Source of the DNA: Discostella pseudostelligera
Taxonomy: Eukaryota; Bacillariophyta; Thalassiosirophyceae; Thalassiosirales; Thalassiosiraceae
Reading direction: 5' to 3'
Length of the DNA: 32,820 nucleotides
Assembly: GCA_036940085.1 (NCBI GenBank)
Contig: JALLBK010000452.1
Coordinates: 1 to 32,820, forward strand
Made by a program: the position numbers and the translations under genes. Shown here one piece after another: positions 19,601-30,365 of this stretch. Position 1 is the stretch's first letter. Each line of letters begins with the position of its first letter. Below the pieces are notes generated by a model. It did not search any database and was not told where the DNA came from. It saw only the letters and a program-made list of their open reading frames with translations.

Positions 19601-20644
19601 ATTTGTTATTAGATATTAAAATGTAAGTGAAATGCACAAGAAAGTATTGGAATGTGAAGTTTCCAAACTCTAATCGATAAGATATAAACGAGGATAAAAG
19701 AGAGAGAGATAGAGGGAACGATATAAATGTGAGAAAGCAGTGGGGAAACCAAAACAGAATTGAACGCAACATGAGATATGAGATGCCAAGAGAATCGACC
19801 ACATGATATGGCCATCGACATCTCGCAGCAGTCCTTCCAGGACACTAGTCAGATATGCGATCAACGATAAGCCTATTAACGAAGTCCCATCATTGTAATA
19901 ATCTTCTTTTACACGTGGGTGAGCGGAAGATATAAGACGAGGGGTGGAGCGTCGCCATGCAAGCGGTGATGAGCGACGCCGCCGACTGCCGACGCGCGAC
20001 GCCTGTCGTCTACCGCATGGGACGTCGCCAGACACCGCCACCAGTTATAGACACCTTTCAGCCCCTATCCACCTACACTCTCATGCGATAAAATGCCAAA
20101 GGAATATTGCACTGAGCCTTACATTTCACTATCGAGCGCTTGAGTATGGTATCAGTAATACCGACGGCCGACGGCACTGTTCGTCTGCTTCTTGTGGTTG
20201 CGATGGTGATGACTTTTGAAGGCTTGAAGCCACAGCAGAGGCGGTGCTCATAACCTTCGAACGTGGGAATTAGTATCCTGCCTACGGAGCAAAATTCGCG
20301 GCCTGAAATTGTTTCATCTGGCCGTCGACGGTGAACAAACAATTTTGGCGGGAACGTATTGTAGTTCAGCGGAGACACGTGGAGGAGGCCGGAGAGGACG
20401 CGACCGTCGGCTCGGTATCGATGGCGAGGAGCACCAATATTCCTACGCATTCAACTTTAATGAAAATATATATGCTAGCGGGAAGAATAACGTGAGTACC
20501 GGTGCTTTATGCTTATGTGGAAATAGAATGAAATAGTTTCAACTGTTCCCATTACACGGACTCCAAAATGTTGAGTCTTCGATCAGCAACTAAAGGATGC
20601 ATCGGTACACCTTGCACTCTCCTAAACAATCACTATCTCTCTCT
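19601..20644. other. 1-kb intergenic region upstream of NAC-beta
   Basis: No convincing gene: the frames present are arginine-rich, resemble nothing known, and overlap on both strands. The stretch contains two G-boxes (19912-19917, 20376-20381), a TTTTGGCGGGAA site (20343-20354), a CTGGCCGTCGACGGTGAAC element (20318-20336), and repeated CCGACG-type words around 19977-20010 and 20160-20175. It probably combines the NAC-beta promoter with the 3' end of homoserine dehydrogenase. Confidence 0.5.
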
Positions 20645-22093
20645 TCACGACTGCCAATCCTCTCTGAGCACAGGCATATAAAACGGCTTTCCCTTGCACC
20701 AATCCAATGCCTCGATATCCGCCAATACCTTCAAAATAGATGCATACTCCACCTTTTCGGTAACAATCGCAAATGCCGACTCCTGCGTCTTCGCAATAGG
20801 ATTCTGAAGTATCGAATGGATCGAGACGCCATGATTCTCACACACCTCACCCACTTGACGAGTAATGCCCACCTGATCACGATAATTAAGCCGAAGGAAA
20901 AATACCGATTCATAGTTGTTCGCAAACTTGATGTCAGATTTGGGGTTGAAGGGCAATGGCGTTGTATCTCCCTTGGCTAAGGCCACAATATCATTAATGC
21001 ACGAATTGGCAGTGGGATACCTCCCGGCACCTTGACCAATATAAATTGACGACACGAGATTGTCCGACACTATCTCAATCGCATTCGTGGCACCGTTCAC
21101 GCTAGACAAAGGATCATCATTGGTAACATAGCACGGCGAGATAAATGCCGATACACTTCCTTTATCATTCTTCGCGGCTACACCCAACAACTTAATAGTA
21201 CCGCCCAGTGTCTTGGCATACTCAAAATCAATCTTGGTCAATTCGGTAATACCCCGACAAGAGATTTCATCTTCGTCCACATCCATACCGTAGGCCAATC
21301 TCATCAATATCTTGAGTTTGGAACGTGCATCGAATCCCCCTACATCCAACGTAGGATCAGCCTCGGCATACCCCAACTCACTAGCCTGTGCCAATGCATC
21401 CTCATAACTCTTTTTGTCCCGGTCCATGGCAGTTAACATAAAGTTCGTACAGCCATTAATAATTCCCGATACCTGTTGGATGGTATCCCCCACAAAGTCC
21501 GATTGCATACTACGAATGACCGGTATACCACCACACACTGCCGCCTCATAACGGAATTGCGTACCCGAGTTATCAAGAGACGACAATAATTTCTCAATTT
21601 CGGGCAAATCTTTGGCAATCAAGGCCTTGTTGGCAGTGACCACACTCTTGCCCTTTTGTAATGCCGACATAACCACATCTTTGGCATCAGTAGTGCCACC
21701 CATAACTTCTACGGCATAATCGATAGTATCATCGTTTAATATGTCATCGTAGGAGGTAACAATAGTACAACCCTCGGGCAATGTAAAATCACGAGGCTTG
21801 GATGCATCCCGAACACAGATTTTTTTCACGACAATGTTTTTGCCCGTGAGTTGTTGGAAGTAGGATTGTTTCTTGGAGAGGATTTCGACAATGCCGCCAC
21901 CCACGGTACCACCCCCGAAGATGCCCAGTGTGACTGTTGGAGTGTCAGCGGACATGAAGAGGGCTTTGGAAGAGGATGATCGAGATCGGGTTCCGATTCC
22001 AAGGTTGGCGGTGGGTGCAGGCGCGAAGGTGAAGCCCGACGACCCGCCCGTACAGAAGACAACCGCGGCGATGATTGATAGATGGAAACGCAT
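20645..22093 (-). CDS. Plastid homoserine dehydrogenase, monofunctional, with ACT domain
   Basis: A single exon of 482 aa. N-terminus: signal peptide (FHLSIIAAVVFCTGGSSG) then GFTFAPAPTAN, an ASAFAP-type plastid motif, and a Ser/Arg-rich transit part ending near KALFMSADTP. NAD(P)-binding loop GIFGGGTVGGG (about residues 57-67), VVTANKALIAKD, GIINGCTNFMLT, and the catalytic block DVGGFDARSKLKILMRLAYG with its Asp and Lys. The C-terminal 90 residues (FFLRLNYRDQVGITRQVGEV...) form an ACT domain, usually an amino-acid sensor. It reduces aspartate semialdehyde to homoserine, the branch to threonine, methionine and isoleucine. There is no aspartokinase domain, unlike the fused plant enzymes. It is divergent from the CIA30 gene. 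Confidence 0.96.
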   Translation of the reverse strand: MRFHLSIIAAVVFCTGGSSGFTFAPAPTANLGIGTRSRSSSSKALFMSADTPTVTLGIFGGGTVGGGIVEILSKKQSYFQQLTGKNIVVKKICVRDASKPRDFTLPEGCTIVTSYDDILNDDTIDYAVEVMGGTTDAKDVVMSALQKGKSVVTANKALIAKDLPEIEKLLSSLDNSGTQFRYEAAVCGGIPVIRSMQSDFVGDTIQQVSGIINGCTNFMLTAMDRDKKSYEDALAQASELGYAEADPTLDVGGFDARSKLKILMRLAYGMDVDEDEISCRGITELTKIDFEYAKTLGGTIKLLGVAAKNDKGSVSAFISPCYVTNDDPLSSVNGATNAIEIVSDNLVSSIYIGQGAGRYPTANSCINDIVALAKGDTTPLPFNPKSDIKFANNYESVFFLRLNYRDQVGITRQVGEVCENHGVSIHSILQNPIAKTQESAFAIVTEKVEYASILKVLADIEALDWCKGKPFYMPVLREDWQS

Positions 22094-22544
22094 AATGGAT
22101 CTCTAGATGAGTGGACTACTTGATTGGACTTCGTTTTCGGATCCACTTCGGACGTCGATGATGATGATGATGGTTCGTCGGTGGTTGACGGTGATGGTCG
22201 GTCGGTAAGATCGCTGACGGTGACGATGTTGATGTTGTGAGTGTGCTTGATAGAAGCACTTGCTTGATGATGTGTGCAGTAAGATACTAGCGATGTTTCG
22301 CACGTAAAAGCCTGTGGAAAAAATCGCTGAATTCTCATCTTCAACTAACCTTCATCTACAAATCCAAAAGGTGCTGTCGGCAGTCGGCACGACGACAATG
22401 AGGACGGTGCGAGATAGGAAGCGGCATTTTCTAACTCGACTAATCCAACTAGAGAAGCTGAGTCTGCACCTTCTAATTACGCTTCGTGATACTGCCGGTT
22501 GACGAATTGGTCACTGAATTATAATTCGAAGGGGGTTAAAAATA
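22094..22544. promoter_or_regulatory. Divergent promoter region, homoserine dehydrogenase / CIA30 gene
   Basis: The 451 bp between opposing starts. It contains a short GAT repeat and several CGGTCGGT-type words (about 22150-22210). No gene was recognised. Both flanking genes encode plastid-targeted proteins. Confidence 0.5.
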
Positions 22545-23753
22545 ATGATTTCGTCACCATTTCGTGTCATTCTCCTCATCCTATCGTTCGGTGGAGCAGC
22601 TGCCTTTCAAGCTCCTTGCCGTCATGCAATTCTGCATCAACGTCACCAAAGACTGAATATGAATCNCAAAGACTGAATATGAATCTTCAGGCGACAACCA
22701 ACGATAGAACTTCTACCGACAAAAATTATCCTGCAGGAGCCGGTGCAGGAGGCGACGACAATAAAGCCATGGCTTTCCTGCGTAAGGTGGGACGTGTCGG
22801 TGGTGCGGCCAATATGGATTTTGCTACAGCAATGGGATTGGATGAAAGTCCGTCGGGTGGATCCAAATCGAGCTATCATGAGGGTGGATTCAAGGTGAGA
22901 AGGAACAGAAAAATAAAATATAAGATGTATGCAACAAAACGAAATCTATCGTTCTATGCATGGAACATGATGAGATTGAACTATAATCTTACTCATGAAT
23001 TCGGCGCATATGTAATCAATTATCCAGAATGTACGGAAATCAAAAGCAGCCTACATTCCATGCACAACCTCAGGAATCATCGACGACATGTCCGACCCAT
23101 TTCCATTCACGAGTTCCGGCTCCCAATGGCAGGGCATCACCGACCGAGTCATGGGTGGTTTATCCAATGGATCATTAAGTCGAGAGACCATCGGTGGGAA
23201 ACTTGCCAATGTATTACGCGGGAATGTTTCACTGGCGAATAATGGTGGGTTTATTCAAATGGCCACGGATTTGTCGTTGGAACCGAGTGTGAATTTGTTT
23301 GTGGATGCATCGGCGTTTGATGGAGTGGAGTTGGAGGTGTATTGTGAGGGATCGGAGAATGTTGAGAAGTTTAATGTGCAGTAAGTACCAACTCTTTGGC
23401 TGCATTCGCTATTGAGTTATGCTTGCCTACTGGCTTGTACGTTGTTGTCAACGTAATGGATTCCGAGATTGCTAATCTCGTTCCGTGTTGAAATCATCAT
23501 TTATGACATTAAAAGCCTACGAACACCAGCGTGTGAACGACAGAATTCATCCTACCGATGCACATTTACAATACCATCTGGTCAATGGACTCCGGTGCGA
23601 TTGCCATGGAGTGAATTTGAGGGATATGGACCTGGTCCCAACTCCACTCCGTTTGTTCCAATGCTGCGTCGGCTGGGAGTAGTGTCGATCGGTGAACCGA
23701 AAGAGGATGTTACCCTCGCTATTGGGAAGGTTGGGTTCTACAATGTCATATGA
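22545..23753 (+). CDS. Plastid-targeted CIA30-domain protein (interrupted by an assembly artefact)
   Basis: Exons 22545-22894, 23028-23380 and 23516-23753. Intron 1 (133 bp, GTGAGA...ATCCAG) and intron 2 (135 bp, GTAAGT...TAAAAG) keep frame, the second joining FNV-HLRTPACERQ. As written, exon 1 is frameshifted by a 19-bp duplication and one N (22647-22685); with one copy removed the gene is continuous and encodes 306 aa. The N-terminus is a signal peptide with AAAFQAP, an ASAFAP motif. The CIA30 domain runs from DDMSDPFPFTSSGSQW through DRVMGGLSNGSL, DASAFDGVELEVYCEG, RLPWSEFEGYGP to IGEPKEDVTLAIGKVGFYNV. CIA30 relatives act in complex I assembly (NDUFAF1) or, in plastids, as parts of factors such as HCF173; the role here is not known. 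Confidence 0.88.
22647..22685. repeat. 19-bp direct duplication flanking a single N
   Basis: CAAAGACTGAATATGAATC occurs at 22647-22665 and again at 22667-22685, separated only by the N at 22666. Reading one copy restores the reading frame of the CIA30 gene across this point, which points to two overlapping contigs joined without merging. Confidence 0.9.
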
Positions 23754-24371
23754 TTGCTAAAAATACATTGTATTGATGCGAATGTCACGGAATGAACAAT
23801 AACTTTCACCTTTGAGACTTGGTATTGGAATGCAAACTATCTCTCGGCGATAGACGATGCTTTGGGTTTTGCAGGCGCCGATTTGTTCCGCAGCAGGTTT
23901 AATGAAGCCAAACAATAAAGCTGATTTTGCCAAAGTCTGTAACCATTATGCACATCGTACTGATAATCCTTCCGCATTATCCATGAAGATGTTGATTTCA
24001 TGCTGTTTGGCTGTCGGTGGATTAGAGTTGGTACTTATCACCCGAGAGATTGCGTGCCAGGTGGAACTAAATTTGCTCAGTCTGTCCGTCAACGGTGACT
24101 CACGTTAAGTATCTTTTTCAATTTCAAATTTTAATTTCAAAATTTGTGAAGTATTTTCAAAATTTGTAGTATCCAAAGATGCGTGCTCTGTCCGTCGATG
24201 GTGACTCTCTTGTCTGTCCGTACCCTCGACGCTCCCGCCCCCAAAAATCCAAAACGAAGGCCGCCGAAGGACGACGATGACCGATGCTGCCACTGCCACA
24301 GTACCAAAACGAGCAGCTGTAGCAGTAGCAACCAATTTCATCATAATTTACCCCCGCAAATCCATTCAACC
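23754..24371. promoter_or_regulatory. Intergenic region and RPN1 promoter
   Basis: This 618-bp gap lies between two plus-strand genes. A frame at 23857-24108 resembles no known protein. Two copies of a TCTGTCCGTC[AG]A[CT]GGTGACT element occur at 24081-24100 and 24187-24206, with a TGTCTGTCCGTACCC variant just after. An A/T-rich stretch (24115-24175) sits between them. The element pair lies about 165-290 bp upstream of the RPN1 ATG. Confidence 0.5.
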
Positions 24372-27300
24372 ATGGCACCCAAAGATGATGACAAGCCAGT
24401 AGAGCTTCTCGGTGAGACTGAATCCAAAAAGATCAACGGCAAAAAGGAGCTTGACAAGAAGTCGTCACCTACAAAGAAAAAGAAGGGCAAATCCGGCGGT
24501 GGTGACAATGGCGACCTCATCGAAGATGACGACAACGTCCTCTCGGAGGAAGATCGTGAACTCAAGGAACGTCTTGAAACTTGTGTCTCCACCCTAATCA
24601 ATGAAGCCAACGAACTATCGGTCACGCCATCGATACGTCTCAAGGCTATGGAGATGATTGTTACCGAATTGCGCAATGCGACGTCGAGTATGACAAGTGT
24701 GCCAAAGCCATTAAAGTTCTTGAGGCCCAAGTTTGATATATTGAAGAGATATTATGGGAGTATTGTTGGAGATAGTGAGGAGATTGTGGGGGATAAAGAG
24801 ATGGTGTTTTTGAGGGCAAGATTGGCGGATGTGTTGGCGGTGTTGGCCATGACTCTGGGGAAGCATGGTGAGTTATGTCTTTGGTTTCTTTTTTGGCAGG
24901 GACCTTTGCTTTCTATCTGGCTCGATTTTTCATACTTTGTTTTTAATTTATGACTGGACTATGCATCTCTCCTCTTCCCCCCCTTCCCTCTACCCCGCGC
25001 ATTAATTCCAACAGAGGAACGTGAATCACTCAACTTCAAACTCCAGGGAACCAAAGACTACGACCTCCTACTTTCCCTCGGTGAGACCGAAGCCACCGTC
25101 GACAACAATCTAGGTCAATGGGGACATGAATTCATCCGTTCTCTCGCTGGGGAGATTGGGCAGGAGTACAATGCACGTGTCATTTCCGGCTCGAATCCCG
25201 AGGAGGATGCACCCTTTGCCGACTTGCTTGCCATGGTCGATGTCATTGTACCCTTCAATGTTGCGCATAACTCCGAAGCTGAGGCGGTGGATTTATTAAT
25301 TGAAGTACAACGCTTGAAGAAGATATTGGAGTTGGATAGTATTGATGGGGGGAATTATAGGAGGATATGTCTGTATTTGATCAAGACTGCCGATTTTATG
25401 AGTGATCCGGACGATTACACTGTAAGTGTAGTTGTGGACATGCGCGCTCTTTGTTTCGCTATTGGTGTGCCGACTTGTGTATTGCTGTATGATATTGTCG
25501 AATCACTGAACGTTATTTTTGCATCCCTTTCTCTCACACAGGAGGTTCTCGAAACCGCCTACGAGCTATTCATCAAGCAATCTCAATACCACGATGCACT
25601 CCGCGTTGCCCTCCGGATGGGTAACGACGATGCCATCCCTACCCTCTTCGCTCAGTGTTCCGAGGATAAACTAATGAAGAAGCAAATGTGTCTTCTACTG
25701 GCTCGTCAGCGTATCAACTACGAAATCGACGATGACGATGATGACGAGGCAACGGAACTGAACGAACTCATTGGGAATGAAAAGCTAAGTGAGGAATTTT
25801 TGAAGGTGGCACAGGACTTGGATGTTATGGATCCTAAAACTCCCGAGGATATTTACAAGAGTCATTTGGCCGAGACGGGGGGATTTAGTCGGAGGAGGGA
25901 TGTGGGGGGTGTCAATGTGGATTCGGCACGGGCGAATTTGGCTAGTACTTATGTCAATGCATTTGTGAATGCAGGGTTTGGACAGGATAAGGTGTGTGAC
26001 TTTTTGTTGAACTGTCTTCCAGTTCGTGTCCAGAGTCTCGTATAACGTTATTGACGCCGAATGGCCTGTTTGTTGTTATTATTTTCCAGCTGATGACTCC
26101 AGACAATGAATGGCTCTACAAAAACAAAGATCACGGTATGATGGCAGCCGCGGCTTCGCTTGGTCTGATTCAGCTATGGAATGTCGAGGAGGGCCTTGCG
26201 CAAATTGACAAATTCTTGTACTCGTCCGAGGACTATGTCAAGGCAGGCGCCGCCCTTGCGGTTGGCGTACTTAGCAGCGGTGTGCGAAACGATGCCGATC
26301 CCACCCTTGCTCTCTTAGACGAGCATATCAATGGGGATTCCCATATCATGAAGTGCGCAGCCTGCACTGGATTAGGCATAGCTTATGCGGGGTCGGCGAG
26401 AGAGGATGTGATGGAGCTACTTCTTCCAATTGTTGAGCAGGAAACGTCTGTCCCAACTACCATGCTCGAGGTGTCTCTTGCTGGGTTGGCGTTGGGAATG
26501 ATTTATGTCGGAAAGTGTGATGATGCAGTTGGCGGGACGATTGTTCAGCGACTCATGGAGGCTTCCGATGAAGAACTTGACCATTCGCATGCCAAATTTT
26601 TGTGCCTGGGCCTCGGACTGCTATTTCTCGGTCGAATGGAGAAGGCTGAGGCAATGATTGAAGCGTTGCGCACAATCGAACACAAAATTTCGAAGTTTGC
26701 AGCCATAGTATTGGAGACATGTGCCTATGCTGGCAGTGGCAACGTACTGAAGGTTCAAGAAATGCTCCATCAATGTGCAGAACACCTCGAGGAGGACGCG
26801 GAACATCAGATGGCGGCAGTCGTTGGTATTGCTTTGATTACCATGGGTGAGCAGGTGGGTGCTGAGATGGCACTCCGATCATTCGAACACTTGCTCCACT
26901 ACTGCGAACTCCCCGTGAAGCGCGCTGTGCCACTTGCATTGGGTGTGCTCAACATTTCTAGTCCAGACTTCAGTGTCATTGATCAGCTATCAAGAATGTC
27001 GCATGATCCTGATACTGAAATCTCCCAAAATGCTATTCTTGCCATGGGTGTAACCAGCGCTGGAACGAATAATTCCCGGGTGGCTGGTCTGTTGCGTCAG
27101 TTGAGCGAGTTTTATAGCAAAGAGGCTGGTCACGTATTTTGCGTCCGCATTGCCCAGGCGATGCTTCACATGGGTAAGGGATTGTTGACTCTGAACCCCA
27201 TGCATTCCGATAGGATGATTACCAGTGGGCCGGCTCTTGGTGGCGTCCTGACATTGATCTATGCATGTCTTGACCTCAAGAGCACTTTGCTCGATAAAAC

Positions 27301-27607
27301 ACACTACCTTCTTTATTACCTCACATGTGCCATGAACCCGCGGATGCTCATCACGGTGAATGAGGATCTATCGTGGAGGCCAGTAACGGTCCGCGTGGGA
27401 CAAGCGGTGGATACTGTTGGGCAAGCGGGCAAACCAAAGACAATAACTGGATTCCAGACTCACACCACTCCGGTGTTGATCAGCGCCAAAGAACGGGCGG
27501 AACTTGGGACGGAGGAAGTGCTTAGCGTGAGTAGTGTGCTGGAGGGCATCGTGATCATTAAGGACAATCCAGACTACGAAGCGCCTGAAACGAGTGACAA
27601 GAAATAA
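24372..27607 (+). CDS. RPN1: 26S proteasome regulatory subunit RPN1 (PSMD2)
   Basis: Four exons (24372-24867, 25015-25421, 25542-25991, 26090-27607) give 956 aa; human PSMD2 has 908. Introns are 147, 120, 98 bp with GTGAGT, GTAAGT, GTGTGT donors; junctions rebuild LGKH-EERESLNFKL, DPDDYT-EVLETAYELF and GFGQDK-LMTPDNEWLYKNKDHG. The start (ACCATGG context) leads into a charged, Lys-rich N-terminus, then the RPN1 N-domain. Exon 4 carries the proteasome/cyclosome repeats, e.g. HGMMAAAASLGLIQLWN, KAGAALAVGVLSSGV, MKCAACTGLGIAYAGS and KRAVPLALGVLN, which form the toroid. C-terminus: VGQAVDTVGQAGKPKTITGFQTHTTPVL. RPN1 sits in the base of the 19S particle and docks ubiquitin receptors, shuttle factors and Ubp6. 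An in-frame ATG-less upstream extension exists but is not conserved. Confidence 0.95.
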
Positions 27608-27641
27608 TGGAAACAAATACGATCCTTGTTTACTTTAAACA

Positions 27642-30111
27642 TTAATTTATGCGATTATTGTTATCCCAGCTGCAATTGATGACGTATCCGATGTTTCGTC
27701 GCTCTACTTTCGATATTATTTCGTCCAGCAAGTTCGATATGATGAAATCACTGGTGCTCTTCGGACCGGGTCTGCGGGAAGGTACAGCAATCCCACGTTG
27801 TCCGAAGCACTGAGACGTATGAGGGTGTCTCGGTTGAGTACTAGTAAGTGAATGCATTGTTTTGGTAAGGTCTAGAAAATGGCTGGGACTCTGGAGTATT
27901 CCATTAACAGAAGACGCATGCCGCTCAGTTGATAGTGACATGGGAACAATGGGAGATTCAGATGGCCTACCACCCGAATAAAAGGAAGTGGTTGCATTGG
28001 TCGCTGACCTAGGTATTCTCCCATGATCAGGTCCCAAGTCATGACGGTAGAGATTGTGAGGTGGCATGGATCGCCGCATAATAGACGGCGTCGCCTCTGG
28101 TTTATGGGAGAGAGCTCTCATGTTGTTGGGCCGCAATTCCTTCCTTCCAGCGGAACTAAAATGCACGGAGTCCTTTCGAGCGGTGGCGTCATATGAATAG
28201 CCAAGACTGTCAACCGCAGTTGCCGAAGTAAATTTCATTGAATCAGGAGGACTACAGACATGATGCACGTGTTTACTCCTTGAGCGATGTATCGATGATG
28301 TGAATCTAGTCGACCTTCTTCCTCGATTGTCGTGAAGAAAAGATGTCACATTGAGTGCGTCTCTGTTTTGTTTGGCGTGCAATTTCAATGCGCCAAATGA
28401 TTTCTTGCATCTGACGGCAGCCCAATGAATGAGTGCAACGTATCTCATTTGACGTAGTTCTATGCATTCATCGGTGTAATATTTCCAGCGATTAAAAATC
28501 ATCATGAGGAAGTATTTCTGTCGAAGATCCAAAGATGCTCTGGTAACTTCTCTCCAGGAATGCAACGATTTATCCAATATCCGACGGCGGACAATCAAAG
28601 ATTGTGCCTCGATCATTGCATTACACCATGTACTTCGTTTTGACTTATTGGCCCATCCAGTCAAAACCCTACGCTTTGTTGCCTGCTCCAAAACATGATT
28701 GATTCTCTGGCAAGCTTGGATTCTTCTTCTCCTCTGGTGCGCATTGGATTTCTATCATTTCGCCATGCATTACAAGTTAGCGAGTGGTACCATCACTGTG
28801 CGATAATTGAATCTGGACTGGTAAACTTACATGACAAGATAATAACGGGCGTCGTCGTAAACTTCTCAACGAAGTGATGCTGAACGCATCAGGGCTATGT
28901 ATGCTTGATGAGATGCTGCGATTCGACGACAAAAATGACGGAATACCCAAATTGTCACATGGTTCCAAGGATGTAGACTCGGATGCTGAATATGGGTTTT
29001 GCTCATTGTTTGTCTTCCGTCGCCAGTGGTCAAAGGCACACCGTAGAGCGAACTTCTTCAGAATAAAAAAGCACGCCCGGAAAGTATAATTCATGACACT
29101 TTTATGATGACCTAGGTAAGAACCACGAGCATTTTCATCTTCATCGGACGTGGGGGGGTCAATTAGTGCAGGCGCCAGTGTAGATTGGGTATTGTGGTGC
29201 ATCAACCGCATGCTCAATTGAAAAAAGCTCGAATTATTTGATCGATGATGCATGACAGCGGGAGGCTTCCGCTCGAGGGTGGTAGATGAACCACCAAATC
29301 TATGATTGTATGTCTCAATGAGACTAGACACTTCGCATTTACCAACTTCAATGTTCTCAACATTATTTGTATGACCGTGTTCCCCATGGCCCCACCCTAC
29401 ATTGGAAGCATCGATGTTTTTGTCATTACCGTCGTCGTCACCATCTTCACAATCGACAGCAGTCTGCCGGATATCGTTGCCACCATCGGCGGCTGAGATT
29501 TTGCATATGCTACGACAACTGGTAGGAACACTGCAATCCTCATGTTCGCATTCTACACTGCAATGATCGCAATTCTCGTCGATTTCGTCGTCGATTTCGC
29601 GACCTACAATCTGCCGATTTATCGTATTGCCATCGGTGGTTGAGTGATTGCATGTGCTACGAAGAGAAGTCGAAAATCTGGTTTGAATACAATCCCCATG
29701 TTCCCACTTCACACTGCAACAATGACTGTTTCCCTCATTGTCGGACTCGCCGTCATCACGAGCCACATCATTATTTTGGTTATCATTGGTGCCAACAGTG
29801 GTGGAACTTCTGCAAAGGCTGCGACAGATCGTAACTCTGTCACCATAAAAATGGACGTTAATGTCACTGCACCGAGACGTTTCATTTCCGCAGTCGCTGC
29901 ACTCGAGGTCATCATCTAGTGGAGGCGGAGGCGGTGGGGGACTATCAATATCACTTTCACTTTCTCTTGATACTGACGAGCATGTGCTGTTATCAAAGAT
30001 TCTCGAATTCAATTTTTCATCAAATTCGATGTTTTCTTCACGGGACATGGAACGAGAAGGAATATTTTCCACCGATCGATTAGATTCGTGTTGATAACTT
30101 AGGCAAGACAT
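27642..30111 (-). CDS. Sfi1-like repeat protein with Cys/acidic tandem repeats
   Basis: Exons 30111-28831 and 28751-27642 give 796 aa; the 79-bp intron (GTAAGT...GATAG) joins LLSCH-KSNAHQRRRR in phase. N-terminal part: acidic and Ser-rich, a proline run near residue 60, then three or more degenerate repeats of about 50 residues (roughly 79-228) with CRSxC, CSVxxEHxDC and Asp-rich ends. Central part: aromatic/Trp motifs like the Sfi1 centrin-binding consensus (LLxxxFxxWK/R): ALRCAFDHWRRK, RVLTGWANK, LDKSLHSWRE, FLMMIFNRWK and VALIHWAAV, at W361, W460, W493, W516 and W537 (approximate). C-terminal part: low-complexity, Ser/His/Pro/Arg-rich. Sfi1 proteins bind centrins at centrosomes or basal bodies; that role here is inference. 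It converges on RPN1 with only 34 bp between stops. Confidence 0.7.
29428..29877 (-). repeat. Degenerate coding repeats of about 150 bp in the Sfi1-like gene
   Basis: Three adjacent blocks of about 150 bp encode the Cys/acidic repeats. On the plus strand, CCATCGGCGGCTGAGATTTT and CCATCGGTGGTTGAGTGATT head similar stretches followed by GCATATGCTACGACA and GCATGTGCTACGAAG. A third, weaker copy has CAACAGTGGTGGAACTTCTG. The blocks have diverged by substitutions and small indels that keep the frame. Confidence 0.65.
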
Positions 30112-30365
30112 GTCAAATGGTATAACGAGGAGAGACTACACTGAAGAACGATCGAATGAAAGCATGTTGATCGAGAGTAAGGTGATCGGTAATTGCACCA
30201 AGTTCTAATTCTAAACAGACATGCATTGCGTACCTGACACATTTGAAATTTTTGAATCCATTTTAAACTCTACCACCGTCCAAACTCGTTGTGATTGCAT
30301 TTCACAACAATTCTTCCCTCGTGACCACGACGACAGGAGAGGCAAGCACAGTCATAACATTTTTT

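Noticed and set aside
20220..20275. tRNA-like T-loop word (GTTCGAAGG) on the minus strand
   Set aside because: No matching acceptor stem, D arm or anticodon arm could be found around it.
20073..20450. 125-codon Arg-rich minus-strand frame
   Set aside because: It overlaps plus-strand frames of equal quality and the promoter-motif cluster, and shows no known motif.
23857..24108. 83-codon plus-strand frame between the CIA30 gene and RPN1
   Set aside because: Composition is unremarkable, there is no recognisable domain, and it lies where promoter motifs begin; treated as chance.
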